Position numbers and translations under genes: made by a program. The notes beneath the pieces were generated by a model that was not told the origin of the DNA, ran no database searches, and saw nothing but the letters and a program-made list of their open reading frames with translations. From the NCBI RefSeq assembly GCF_014595955.1, contig NZ_JABVCF010000007.1, forward strand, positions 124,001-188,000: 64,000 nucleotides of DNA, written 5' to 3'. This stretch comes from Pseudaminobacter soli (ex Zhang et al. 2022). GTDB taxonomy: Bacteria; Pseudomonadota; Alphaproteobacteria; Rhizobiales; Rhizobiaceae. Numbering within the stretch: position 1 is the first letter of the stretch; each line of letters starts with the position of its first letter. Below, piece by piece: positions 34,940 through 43,457 of the stretch.

Positions 34940-35097
34940 TTGCGTGCTCTCTTCACTTCGAGTGAGCCCGTCCGACAAATCAATCCACCTTCGCCACGCC
35001 CCCCGCTAGTGGCGTCGATATTCATGAATTCGTCCTGATCGCTTGGACGAACGGGGGAGGAGATTTCGCCCCTTCCCCCGTTGTGGTTTGGTCAGCC

Positions 35098-35238
35098 TTA
35101 CTTGACGATGACCGGCTGCTCGACGACAGGTGCAGGCGGCGGCGCTTTACCCTTCCCCTTACCGATGTCCCACGTCCCGCAGCCACTGAGGCTGGCGACG
35201 GCGGCCATGGCAACTACTGCAATCAGAACTCGGCTCAT
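35098..35238 (-). CDS. small lipoprotein, 46 residues
   Basis: A short gene on the minus strand starts at the ATG complementary to 35236-35238. It encodes a clear lipoprotein signal, MSRVLIAVVAMAAVASLSGC, with the lipobox cysteine at residue 20. A proline- and lysine-rich tail of 26 residues follows (GKGKGKAPPPAPVVEQP) and ends at TAA (35098-35100). AAGGA is found ahead of the start. The tail has no fold of its own. It resembles the small outer-membrane or periplasmic lipoproteins found in many rhizobia; the function is unknown. Confidence 0.7.
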   Translation of the reverse strand: MSRVLIAVVAMAAVASLSGCGTWDIGKGKGKAPPPAPVVEQPVIVK

Positions 35239-35437
35239 GAAGCAATCCTTTCCCCGGATGTGGAATAGGTTTATCTAAGCACGTGACCACGGAATATAGT
35301 GGACAACCGGAAGTTAACTGTGAATGTGCCTGAAGCCAAGTGCAGGAAGGACACACTTATAATTCGGTTAACGACACCCGGTGCGGATTTCCCCCATACT
35401 CTGCTGGCTGCCAATAGAAAGTGGCAACGTTCTACAA

Positions 35438-36028
35438 TCAAATGAGCACCACTTTGGTTCCCACCGGCGTTCGATCATATAGGTCGATGATGTCCTCGTT
35501 GGTTAACCGAACGCAACCGCTCGACACCGCCGTTCCGATCGTCCAGGGCTCGTTTGTGCCATGGAGCCGGAACATGGTGTCCCGTCCGCCCTGATAAAGA
35601 TAAAGCGCCCGCGCTCCGAGCGGGTTCTCCGGGCCGCCGGGCACGCCGTCCGCATATTGCACAAGACGCGGCTTACGCCTCATCATGCTTTCGGTCGGCC
35701 GCCATGACGGCCACTCCGCCTTATTGCCAATCTTGGCTACGCCCTTGAGCGTAAGCCCCTGCTCGCCGACGCCGACGCCGTATCGCGTCGCCCAGCCGTC
35801 GGGCTCGACTGCATAGAGATAGCGTTCCTCCGTGTTGACCACGATGGTTCCCGGTGACTCATCGGTCTTATACGCGACGCGTGTCCGCCTGTATCTCGGA
35901 TCGACGGTTCGACGCACGGTGTAGGAAACGCGGGGGCTTCCAAGTGCCAGAGGGTAGCCGCAGCCCGAAACGCTTGTGGCGACGAGACCCAACAGGAAGG
36001 TCCGACGCGCAATACTGCACCTTTTCAT
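35438..36028 (-). CDS. L,D-transpeptidase (YkuD domain), lipoprotein
   Basis: The 196-residue protein has a signal with two arginines (ARRTFLLGL) and a lipobox-like VSGC (Cys23), then a YkuD domain starting at about residue 60. The catalytic signature is RLHGTNEPWTIGTAVSSGCVRLTN with His156 and Cys172. Such enzymes make 3-3 cross-links in peptidoglycan or attach proteins to it in the periplasm. It lies upstream of, and on the same strand as, the small lipoprotein. The start was chosen for its complete signal peptide. Confidence 0.9.
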   Translation of the reverse strand: MKRCSIARRTFLLGLVATSVSGCGYPLALGSPRVSYTVRRTVDPRYRRTRVAYKTDESPGTIVVNTEERYLYAVEPDGWATRYGVGVGEQGLTLKGVAKIGNKAEWPSWRPTESMMRRKPRLVQYADGVPGGPENPLGARALYLYQGGRDTMFRLHGTNEPWTIGTAVSSGCVRLTNEDIIDLYDRTPVGTKVVLI

Positions 36029-36280
36029 GCTGTCCCCACTCCTGATCCGGCAAACGTGCCGGCTGTTCTTTATGTTACATATCGCTTCCCGGTCGCCAAG
36101 CTTGCCTCTTGCCCAGGTGGTATGCGAGAGCGCAGATCGACAGCGCTCGCGGCATTGAGGTGACAGGAGCAGTTTTTCGCCCTAACCCGTTCACCTAGCA
36201 ATCGGCGAATACCCTGGCCATCGCCTTCGGCCCGCTGCCCCGCATTTTTGCAGGCCTGGTAACTACAAGGACAAAATTTC

Positions 36281-37033
36281 GTGAAGTCGGAGTTCGAAGG
36301 AAAAGTAGCGATCGTGACGGGTGCGGGATCCGGGATCGGCGCCGCCGTCGCTAGGCAACTCGCCCAACGAGGTGCCTCGGTAATCGTATCCGACATCGAC
36401 CCCGCGTCCGCCGAACGCGTCGCCGTCGAGATCGGTTCGCTGGGAGGCACGGCCCATCCCTTCGCGGCCGATGTCGCCGATCCGGCTGCGGTGGAGGAAC
36501 TGGTCGGATTTGCGGTTGAGGAATCGGGAGGGCTGCACCTTGCCGTCAACAATGCCGGGATCAGCGGCATCCGCAAGGCGACGGCGGACTACCCGCTGGA
36601 CGAGTGGCACAGGCTGATGGACATCAATCTCAACGGCGTCTTCTACTGTTTGAAGCATGAAATCGCTGCCATGCGGGCAGGCGGCGGTGCAATCGTCAAC
36701 ATGGCTTCGGTTCTCGGTAGCGTCGGCCTGCCGACCGCGCCCGCCTACACGGCGGCCAAGCATGCGGTCGTCGGCCTGACCAAGGCTGCCGCGATGGAAT
36801 ATGCGAGGTCCGGAATCCGGATCAACGCGGTCGGCCCCGGCTGGATCGAGACTCCGCTGTGGACCCAGCAGGCAGAGGAGGCGTCGACCCGCCGCCTGAT
36901 GGCGATGCAGCCGATGGCCCGGCTCGGAGCCCCCGAGGAAGTGGCCAATCTGGTCTGCTTTCTGCTCTCGGACCAGGCAAGCTTCATCACCGGCAGCTAT
37001 CATCTCGTCGACGGCGCATACACCGCGCACTAG
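36281..37033 (+). CDS. short-chain dehydrogenase/reductase (FabG-like)
   Basis: The 250-residue SDR has TGAGSGIG at 14-21, NNAGISG, the catalytic serine in MASVLG, and Tyr-x3-Lys in AYTAAKHAVVG. It ends with the usual SFITGSYHLVDGAYTAH. SDRs of this type oxidise or reduce alcohol/keto groups with NAD(P). The start is the GTG at 36281, with AAGGA nine bases before it. It stands alone and converges with the MscS gene 15 bases away, so no pathway can be inferred. Confidence 0.88.
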   Translation: MKSEFEGKVAIVTGAGSGIGAAVARQLAQRGASVIVSDIDPASAERVAVEIGSLGGTAHPFAADVADPAAVEELVGFAVEESGGLHLAVNNAGISGIRKATADYPLDEWHRLMDINLNGVFYCLKHEIAAMRAGGGAIVNMASVLGSVGLPTAPAYTAAKHAVVGLTKAAAMEYARSGIRINAVGPGWIETPLWTQQAEEASTRRLMAMQPMARLGAPEEVANLVCFLLSDQASFITGSYHLVDGAYTAH

Positions 37034-37048
37034 GCCTGCGACGCCTTC

Positions 37049-37858
37049 CTAAGCCAAGGCCAAGGCGCCCCGCTCCAGCGCTGCCCTGACCCGCTGATTG
37101 AGCTCTGTCGCCGCGGCGATATAGTCCGGCGACCTCGTCCAGTAGCGAAGCGTGAGCGTCGCGGCCGCGCCACCGACCTGCGAATACAGCACGCTCGGCT
37201 GTGGTTCGGCCAACACGCGTGCGTCCTGGCGGGCGAGATCGAGAAGGATCCGTTCCGCATCGGCGGCGGGAATGTCCTTCGGGATGGTCACCGCGATGTC
37301 GTTACGGCGCCGGCCGTTGCGGTCGAAGTTGCGGACGGGCTGATTCCAGAGGGTTGAGTTCGGCGCGAGGATGTAGATTCCGTCCACACCACGCAGTCGC
37401 GTGGCGAACAGTCCGATCTCCTCGATCTCGCCCGCCACTGCGCCGACCTCGACATACTCGCCGATCTGGAAGGGTCTGAGCACCAGCAGAATGATGCCGG
37501 CAGCTATGTTCTGAAGGGTTCCCTGCAAGGCCAGGCCGATCGCCAGACCGGCCGCGCCGATGGCCGCGACGATCGAGGCCGTCTGAACCCCGAACTGGCC
37601 GAGCACCATGACCAGCACCAGCGCCAAGATGCCGTAACGGGCCGCAGTGGCGAAGAACTGGCGCAAGGTCCGGTCGAAATGCGGGATGCCACCCAGTGCA
37701 GCATGTATCGCCCGTTCGATCAGCCCTGCCGCCAGATAGCCGATGATCAGAAGGAGGATCGCCCCGACGACGGAGAGCGAGTAGGTGATGATCAAAGCCC
37801 AGATTGTGTCGAGACCGTCTCCCACGAACGCGACCGCGCGCTGAACCTCGTTCCCCAT
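37049..37858 (-). CDS. MscS-family mechanosensitive channel
   Basis: The 269-residue membrane protein has three N-terminal hydrophobic segments. The pore-lining helix has GAAGLAIGLALQGTLQNIAAG, and the beta domain continues with FQIGEYVEVGAVAGEIEEIG. This is the minimal MscS layout, a channel that opens under membrane tension to release solutes. I chose the ATG at 37858, preceded by AGGAGG; the ATG at 37948 would add 30 arginine-rich residues not found in the family. It is divergent from rsfS. Confidence 0.9.
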   Translation of the reverse strand: MGNEVQRAVAFVGDGLDTIWALIITYSLSVVGAILLLIIGYLAAGLIERAIHAALGGIPHFDRTLRQFFATAARYGILALVLVMVLGQFGVQTASIVAAIGAAGLAIGLALQGTLQNIAAGIILLVLRPFQIGEYVEVGAVAGEIEEIGLFATRLRGVDGIYILAPNSTLWNQPVRNFDRNGRRRNDIAVTIPKDIPAADAERILLDLARQDARVLAEPQPSVLYSQVGGAAATLTLRYWTRSPDYIAAATELNQRVRAALERGALALA

Positions 37859-38086
37859 CCTGCCACCCCTCCTGTTCTCAAAGGCGTGAAACCCGCGACG
37901 CCGTGTTGCGTTCCAAGTCCGCTGCCCGTGTCGCGGCAGATAGTTCACGAGAGGTGAGGGCGATGTCTTGAAACCTTAACGCAGCTCTGCCTATCTTTGA
38001 CTTGTCCGCTGATTTGCGGATCACTCGTTGTTCTAGTCGCGAAAGGAACGAAGCTGAGAACAGCACTACGGAAGAAGGCATTCCCC

Positions 38087-38464
38087 ATGCCTTCGCCGGC
38101 CGGGATGAGCGGAATGGACTCCGTGTCCCGCGCCCTCGAAACAGTCCTTGCCAGTCTCGAGGACTCCAAGGCCGAAAACATCGTCTCAATCGATATTCAG
38201 GGAAAGTCCAGCCTCGGCGACCATATGGTCGTGGCGTCGGGCCGGTCGCATCGTCACGTCTCCGCAGTGGCAGACCAACTGCTGAAGGCGCTGAAGGATG
38301 CGGGCTTGGGCAATGCCCGCGTAGAGGGCCTCGCCGCCGCGGACTGGGTCCTGATCGATTCGGGCGACATCATCGTGCATATCTTCCGCCCCGAGGTCCG
38401 CGAGTTCTACAATCTGGAAAAGATGTGGCAGGCGCCGGACCTGGAGGAAGAGACGATCCACTGA
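38087..38464 (+). CDS. rsfS: ribosomal silencing factor RsfS
   Basis: The 125-residue protein has the RsfS/Iojap domain: DSKAENIVSIDIQGKSS, DHMVVASGRSHRHVSAVAD, LAAADWVLIDSGDIIVHIF and a YNLEKMW end. RsfS binds uL14 on the large ribosomal subunit and blocks subunit joining under nutrient limitation. The ATG at 38087 or the one 18 bases later could be the start; the TTG at 37997 would add an untypical leader. It begins the conserved alphaproteobacterial block rsfS-rlmH-envC-ctpA. The usual upstream neighbour nadD is absent. Confidence 0.93.
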   Translation: MPSPAGMSGMDSVSRALETVLASLEDSKAENIVSIDIQGKSSLGDHMVVASGRSHRHVSAVADQLLKALKDAGLGNARVEGLAAADWVLIDSGDIIVHIFRPEVREFYNLEKMWQAPDLEEETIH

Positions 38465-38511
38465 TCTGAGACGCTGTGGCGCCGTTACCGGCGTGAGCCG
38501 GAGGACGGAGC

Positions 38512-38997
38512 ATGATGAAGATTGCCATCCATGCCGTGGGCCGGATGAAGGCCGGCCCCGAGAAGGATTTGGCCGCACGCTATCTCGACCGCTTCGCCAA
38601 GGCGGGGCCCGCCGTCGGCCTGGAATTCTCCGGCCTGACCGAAATCCCGGAGAGCCAGGCCGCGAGGGGGCCTGACCGCATACGGGAGGAGGCCGACCGG
38701 CTGGCTGGCGCATCGCTTGGCGATGCGGTGCTGGTGCTGCTCGACGAGCGCGGACGCAATCTCACGTCGCAGGCCTTCGCCGAGAATCTCGCCTCATGGC
38801 GTGACCAGGGCAAGCGGACATCCGTGTTCGCGATCGGCGGGCCGGACGGGCACGACCCGCGCCTGCGCGACAAGGCGGGACTGGTCTGGTCCTTCGGTGC
38901 GCTCACCTGGCCGCACCAACTCGTGCGCGTGATGCTGGCTGAGCAACTCTACAGAGCCGCGACGATTCTTTCTGGGCACCCGTACCACCGTGCGTAA
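38512..38997 (+). CDS. rlmH: 23S rRNA (pseudouridine1915-N3)-methyltransferase RlmH
   Basis: The 161-residue SPOUT methyltransferase has LLDERGRNLTSQAFAENL, FAIGGPDGHDPRLRDKAGLVWSFGAL split over the knot, and the invariant C terminus LAEQLYRAATILSGHPYHR. It methylates the pseudouridine at position 1915 of 23S rRNA in helix 69. GGAGGACGGAGC precedes two adjacent ATG codons; either could be used. It follows rsfS as in most alphaproteobacteria. Confidence 0.95.
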   Translation: MMKIAIHAVGRMKAGPEKDLAARYLDRFAKAGPAVGLEFSGLTEIPESQAARGPDRIREEADRLAGASLGDAVLVLLDERGRNLTSQAFAENLASWRDQGKRTSVFAIGGPDGHDPRLRDKAGLVWSFGALTWPHQLVRVMLAEQLYRAATILSGHPYHRA

Positions 38998-39114
38998 GTC
39001 CGGCACCCTTGCGAAATTCTGGACAAAGATGCCGTTTAGAGGTCGCGTCAATTATGGTTGATGGTTCGTTAACGACCATTGCCTAGTATTTGGACCGTGC
39101 AAGAGCTATCGGGG

Positions 39115-40437
39115 ATGATGTCACGACGGGCCGGAAGCATGGCAGGCCTGCTCAGCCGCAGCTTTGCTGCGGCGCTGCTGCTTGCTGTCTCGACCGGCGC
39201 GAAGGCAACCGACGCACAGGATCCCGCGGGTGAGTTTGATCACACCCGAAGCGCCTACGAGGCCGTCACTCGAGAGGTCCAGCTTTCCGAGGAGCGGATC
39301 GGAAAGCTGTCCGCCGAGATCGCCGGCGTCAAGCGCGACCACGCTTCGATCACGGCGGCGTTGATCCAGGCGGCCAAGACCGAGAAGAAGCTGTCCGAGG
39401 ACATAGACGACATCTCCGCCCGGCTGGATGTCCTGCAAGGCCAGCGGGACGCCATACGCGACTCCCTTGCGCAAAGGCGGGGCGTTCTTGCCGAAGTGCT
39501 CGCGGCGCTGCAGCGGATGGGGCTGAATCCTCCGCCGGCGATCCTGGTGAAACCGGAGGACGCGCTCTCTTCGGTTCGCAGCGCAATCCTGTTGGGCGCC
39601 GTCGTTCCCGAGCTGCGTGAGCAGACCGAGGTCCTGATGGCCGACATGGCCGAACTCTCGCGGGTGACGGGCTCGATCGAGGCCGAGAAGGGCCGTCTGG
39701 TGGCCTCCGTTGCCGAGCAACTCGCCGAGAAGAAGCGTCTCGCTTTGCTGCTGGAGGCCAAGAAGCAGTTCCAGGCGGAAACGGAAGCCGCACTGGCGCA
39801 GGAGCGCAAGCGCGCGGAGGAACTTGCCGCCAAGGCGGGCAGCCTGAAGGAACTGATCGCAACGCTGGAGGATCAGGCAGCCAAGGACCGCGCCGCGGCC
39901 GCGGCGGCGAAGCCCGCCGAAGAGACGGCGGACAAGCGCGAGGCGGAGATTGCCGCGCTGCCGGAGAACAACCGCGCCCTTGGCTCGCTGTCGTTCTCGG
40001 CTCTTCAGGGCCAACTGGCGCTGCCCGTCAACGGCAGGTTCAAGGGGCGATTCGGGCGCAAGGACGGTAACGGCGGCGTGATGCAGGGAGACACGCTTGC
40101 GACACAATCAGGAGCCATCGTCACGGCTCCTGCCGATGGAAATGTGCTCTATGCGGGGCCGTTCCGGTCATATGGACAACTCTTGATCCTCGACGCTGGC
40201 GATGGCTATCATGTCGTCCTGGCGGGAATGGGCAGAATCACTGTCGCGCTCGGCCGTTCCGTGATGGCAGGTGAGCCGGTAGGTGCGATGAGCGAGGCCA
40301 GGGCGGCGAGCAGCCAGGCTGGCACTGTGGCGAAAGGTCCGGAGCTCTATGTAGAGTTCCGAAAGGATGGAAAACCCGTCGATCCCTCACCCTGGTGGGC
40401 GGAACGTGTTGCTGGAAGGGCAGGAAATGGTTCGTAA
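39115..40437 (+). CDS. EnvC-like murein hydrolase activator (coiled coil plus degenerate LytM)
   Basis: The 440-residue protein has a signal peptide (to about residue 35), a long coiled coil at about 40-270, and a C-terminal M23/LytM domain at about 320-430. In that domain the zinc ligands of active peptidases (HxxxD and HxH) are replaced (for example NGGVMQGDTLATQ), as in E. coli EnvC. It should therefore activate amidases during cell division rather than cut peptidoglycan itself. I chose the ATG at 39115 rather than the TTG at 39079. The end overlaps ctpA by 11 bases. Confidence 0.88.
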   Translation: MMSRRAGSMAGLLSRSFAAALLLAVSTGAKATDAQDPAGEFDHTRSAYEAVTREVQLSEERIGKLSAEIAGVKRDHASITAALIQAAKTEKKLSEDIDDISARLDVLQGQRDAIRDSLAQRRGVLAEVLAALQRMGLNPPPAILVKPEDALSSVRSAILLGAVVPELREQTEVLMADMAELSRVTGSIEAEKGRLVASVAEQLAEKKRLALLLEAKKQFQAETEAALAQERKRAEELAAKAGSLKELIATLEDQAAKDRAAAAAAKPAEETADKREAEIAALPENNRALGSLSFSALQGQLALPVNGRFKGRFGRKDGNGGVMQGDTLATQSGAIVTAPADGNVLYAGPFRSYGQLLILDAGDGYHVVLAGMGRITVALGRSVMAGEPVGAMSEARAASSQAGTVAKGPELYVEFRKDGKPVDPSPWWAERVAGRAGNGS

Positions 40438-41755
40438 ATTGTCGCTTCTGTTTGCCGGCGCGCTGATGGGTGCGTCCGCCATGAGCCTGGTTTACAATTC
40501 CGGCGGCACGGCCGCCATTGCGGCGGGTTCCGACACCTACAAGCAACTCGCCATCTTCGGCGACATCTTCGAGCGCGTGCGCGCCCAGTATGTGACGCCC
40601 CCCGATGAGAAGTCGCTGGTCGAGAGTGCCATCAATGGCATGCTCACTTCGCTCGATCCGCATTCGTCCTACCTCAACCCGGATGCGGCCAAGGACATGC
40701 GCGTCCAGACGAAGGGCGAATTCGGCGGCCTCGGCATCGAGGTCACCATGGAGAATGAGTTGGTCAAGGTAATCACGCCGATCGACGACACCCCGGCGGC
40801 CAAGGCCGGTGTGCGCGCCGGCGACTACATCTCCAAGATCGACGGTACCGAAGTCCGCGGCATGACCCTCAACGAGGCAGTCGAGAAGATGCGCGGCCTC
40901 GTCAACACGCCGATCAAGCTGACGATCCTGCGCGAGGGCGCCGACAAGCCGATCGACCTCACCGTCGTCCGCGACGTGATCAAGGTGAAGGCGGTGAAGT
41001 TCCGCGTCGAGAACGACGTCGGCTACATGAAGGTGACCTCCTTCACCGAGAAGACCTACGACGATCTCGAGAACGCCATCGCCGCGATCAAGAAGGCGGT
41101 GCCGGACGACAAGCTGAAGGGCTATGTCCTCGACCTCAGGCTCAATCCCGGCGGCCTGCTCGATCAGGCGGTCAGCGTCTCCGACGCCTTCCTCGATCGT
41201 GGCGAGATCGTCTCCACACGCGGCCGCGATCCGAAGGACGTGACGCGCTTCGATGCGCGTCCCGGCGACGATGTCCAGGGCAAGCCGCTGATCGTGCTGG
41301 TCAACGGCGGCTCGGCGAGCGCCTCGGAAATCGTGGCCGGCGCGCTGCAGGACCATCGCCGTGCGACCGTTGTCGGCAGCCGGTCCTTCGGCAAGGGCTC
41401 CGTGCAGACCATCATACCGCTGGGCGAGAGCGGTGCGCTGCGCTTGACCACGGCGCTCTACTACACGCCCTCCGGCAAATCGATCCAGGGCAAGGGCATC
41501 ACGCCGGACATCAAGGTCGAGCAGCCGCTGCCCGAGGACCTCAAGGGCGCCGACGTGTCGCGCGGCGAATCGGAGCTGAAGGGCCACATCAAGGGCGTGG
41601 AGGAGAACTCCGAGGGCTCGGGTTCGCCCGCCTATGTGCCGCCGGAGGCCAAGGACGACGTGCAGCTCAACTATGCGCTCGATCTGCTGCGCGGCGTGAA
41701 GACCGACCCGGCGTTCCCGCCGAGCCCGGACAAGGCCGTCCTCAACAACCAGTAA
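40427..41755 (+). CDS. ctpA: carboxy-terminal processing peptidase (S41 family)
   Basis: The 442-residue protein has a signal or anchor segment (to about residue 34) and a PDZ domain at about 100-170 (GLGIEVTMENELVKVI). The S41 protease domain carries the catalytic Ser298 in GGSASASEI and Lys323 in SFGKGSVQ, 25 residues apart. CtpA trims C termini of periplasmic proteins, including cell wall enzymes, often with a partner encoded nearby. The ATG at 40427 has AGGAA ahead of it and lies within the end of the envC-like gene. Confidence 0.94.
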   Translation: MVRKLSLLFAGALMGASAMSLVYNSGGTAAIAAGSDTYKQLAIFGDIFERVRAQYVTPPDEKSLVESAINGMLTSLDPHSSYLNPDAAKDMRVQTKGEFGGLGIEVTMENELVKVITPIDDTPAAKAGVRAGDYISKIDGTEVRGMTLNEAVEKMRGLVNTPIKLTILREGADKPIDLTVVRDVIKVKAVKFRVENDVGYMKVTSFTEKTYDDLENAIAAIKKAVPDDKLKGYVLDLRLNPGGLLDQAVSVSDAFLDRGEIVSTRGRDPKDVTRFDARPGDDVQGKPLIVLVNGGSASASEIVAGALQDHRRATVVGSRSFGKGSVQTIIPLGESGALRLTTALYYTPSGKSIQGKGITPDIKVEQPLPEDLKGADVSRGESELKGHIKGVEENSEGSGSPAYVPPEAKDDVQLNYALDLLRGVKTDPAFPPSPDKAVLNNQ

Positions 41756-41862
41756 CAGTGGCGAATGAGGCGGCGGAAACGCCGCCTCGAGCGGCAAAGC
41801 GTATCCGCCGATTCAGCGCGGCGGAATTTGCCTGAGTGGGGAAACGGGCAGAGGGGCAAGCC

Positions 41863-43050
41863 TTGTCGCTGAACGATAGGGAGATCGACCGGCCTCTCGG
41901 GCAGGGAACTAAGGGCCGCGGCTCTCGCAAGTTAAATCTCACTCTTAACTCGGTCCTTTCGACGGTCGTCGCGCTCGTCATACTCGGGAGCTCCACAGCT
42001 ATCGCGCTGCGCGAAAGGCCGTTCCGCCATCCTGCTCCGGTCGCAGTGGCGACAGTCGAACCGGCCGAGAACGGGACGGAAAGCGACGCAACGTCGGCTC
42101 GAACTGTTGAGGCAGGTTCCAGCGACGCACCCGCAGAGGCCCCGTCCCAGCCTTCCGGCGGGCCAAGAATCCTGAAGGTGCAGCCGGGCGACAACCCCGG
42201 CCAGGGCGCCATCGTCATCCGCGATCCCTCGGCTCTCGGACAGAACCTCCGGGTCGCTCATCTCCCCGACCGCGACTTGATCGAGGAGAGTGATACCGGG
42301 CCGCTGCCGGTCCGCGCGGCCGACGGCCGGCGGCCGTTCGACGTCTATGCCCGGCCTTGGTCAGGGGCGCGCGGCGCTCGCGTCGCCATCGTTCTGGGCG
42401 GCCTGGCGATCTCCCAGACAGGCACGCAGGCAGCGATCGAGAAGCTGCCGGCAGAAATCACCCTGGCATTCTCCCCGCAGGGAAACAGCATCGATCGCTG
42501 GATGCAAGCGGCGCGCCGCAAGGGGCACGAGATCGTCATGCAGGTGCCGCTCGAGCCCTATGACTATCCGAACGTGGACCCCGGCAAAAACACGCTCACA
42601 ACCGAAGCGTCCGCGCAGGAAAACGTCGGAAAGCTCAACTGGGCACTTTCGCGGACCACCAATTACACCGGCATCATGAACTTCATGGGCGCCCGCTTCT
42701 CCGCGGATGCCGAGGCCATGCAGCCTCTGTTCGCCGACCTCGGCAAGCGCGGCCTGCTCTACCTTGACGATGGCTCGTCGGCGCGCAGCGTCGCGCCGGA
42801 GCTGGCACTGAAGAACGGGGTGCCCTTCGCGGCCGCCGACGCGACGCTCGATGCCAATCGGGAACGCGGCGAGATCATGAAGAAGCTGGATGAGCTCGAG
42901 CGCACCGCGCGTGCCAAGGGCTTCGCAATCGGCATCGGCTCCGCCTTCGGCGAGACCGTCGATGCGGTCTCGGCCTGGGTGAGTGAGGCCAGGAAGCGCG
43001 GTATGGAGATCGTGCCGATCTCGGCGCTGGCGATCGATCCGGAGCGGTAG
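41863..43050 (+). CDS. divergent polysaccharide deacetylase family protein
   Basis: The 395-residue protein has one membrane anchor at about 25-50, a low-complexity linker, and a deacetylase-like domain from about residue 165: GARVAIVLGGLAISQTGT, LPAEITLAFSPQGNSIDRW, GHEIVMQVPLEPYDYPN and NYTGIMNFMGARFSADAEAM. This is the DUF610/divergent deacetylase group of the YibQ type, whose activity is not settled. I prefer the TTG at 41863 (SLNDREIDRPLGQ, after GAGGGGC) because it matches the usual N terminus; the GTG at 41836 is possible. In related genomes rppH follows this gene; here it does not. Confidence 0.85.
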   Translation: MSLNDREIDRPLGQGTKGRGSRKLNLTLNSVLSTVVALVILGSSTAIALRERPFRHPAPVAVATVEPAENGTESDATSARTVEAGSSDAPAEAPSQPSGGPRILKVQPGDNPGQGAIVIRDPSALGQNLRVAHLPDRDLIEESDTGPLPVRAADGRRPFDVYARPWSGARGARVAIVLGGLAISQTGTQAAIEKLPAEITLAFSPQGNSIDRWMQAARRKGHEIVMQVPLEPYDYPNVDPGKNTLTTEASAQENVGKLNWALSRTTNYTGIMNFMGARFSADAEAMQPLFADLGKRGLLYLDDGSSARSVAPELALKNGVPFAAADATLDANRERGEIMKKLDELERTARAKGFAIGIGSAFGETVDAVSAWVSEARKRGMEIVPISALAIDPER

Positions 43051-43080
43051 CAGGACATGTCCGGAGGCTTATGAACAGGT

Positions 43081-43158
43081 GCGTCCTTCGAGGCTTGCCC
43101 GCAGAGGTCTTTCGAAGCTCACAAACATCCCGGGGGCGAGCACCTCAGGATAAAGGAG
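43081..43158 (+). repeat. rhizobial-type intergenic repeat unit, copy 1
   Basis: The unit begins GCGTCCTTCGAGGCTTGCC (43081-43099) and ends with CACCTCAGGATAAAGGA. Its ends match, in reverse orientation, the unit at 43284-43361. Similar elements (CGTCCTTCGAGGCTC together with CTCAGGATGAGG) are scattered in many rhizobial genomes. Confidence 0.7.
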
Positions 43159-43283
43159 GTTGGCGGCTGCAGTCGCCAATCACCACCGTCTGGCAGCGTG
43201 GCCCAAGCATGCACTCCCCCGACCCGATCTTCAGATGCGCGTATATCCGCGCCGGCATTGATGGTTAGCGTTGCTCGCACAAC

Positions 43284-43361
43284 GGTCCTCATCCTGAGGA
43301 GCGAGCCTGCAGAGCGTTGGAATGGAGGGGGACACCTTGGCAGGCGAGCCTCGAAGGACGC
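43284..43361 (-). repeat. rhizobial-type intergenic repeat unit, copy 2 (inverted)
   Basis: The reverse complement starts GCGTCCTTCGAGGCTCGCC (from 43361 to 43343), differing in one of 19 bases from copy 1, and ends with CTCAGGATGAGGACC. The two copies form a large inverted repeat with about 125 bases between them. Confidence 0.7.
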
Positions 43362-43457
43362 ACCAGATTCCCGCTCCAGGCCGGGGCGCTTGTCTTCGGG
43401 TTGCGGCGGCCGCCCCCAACCTCTATGCCGGGCCTATTTGAGCAGAGAGGTAGGCTG

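Larger units (their letters stand above)
43051..43457. other. intergenic stretch with an inverted pair of repeat units
   Basis: No gene is supported between the deacetylase and the S-formylglutathione hydrolase. The stretch is filled by two related units in opposite orientation (43081-43158 and 43284-43361), described separately. Confidence 0.6.

Noticed and set aside
39079-39114. TTG start for the EnvC-like gene
   Set aside because: The added 12 residues precede a normal signal peptide and there is no ribosome binding site; the ATG at 39115 is simpler.
40238-41797. Minus-strand frame of 519 codons opposite ctpA
   Set aside because: The CtpA protein has PDZ and S41 catalytic motifs, and the opposite frame has none.
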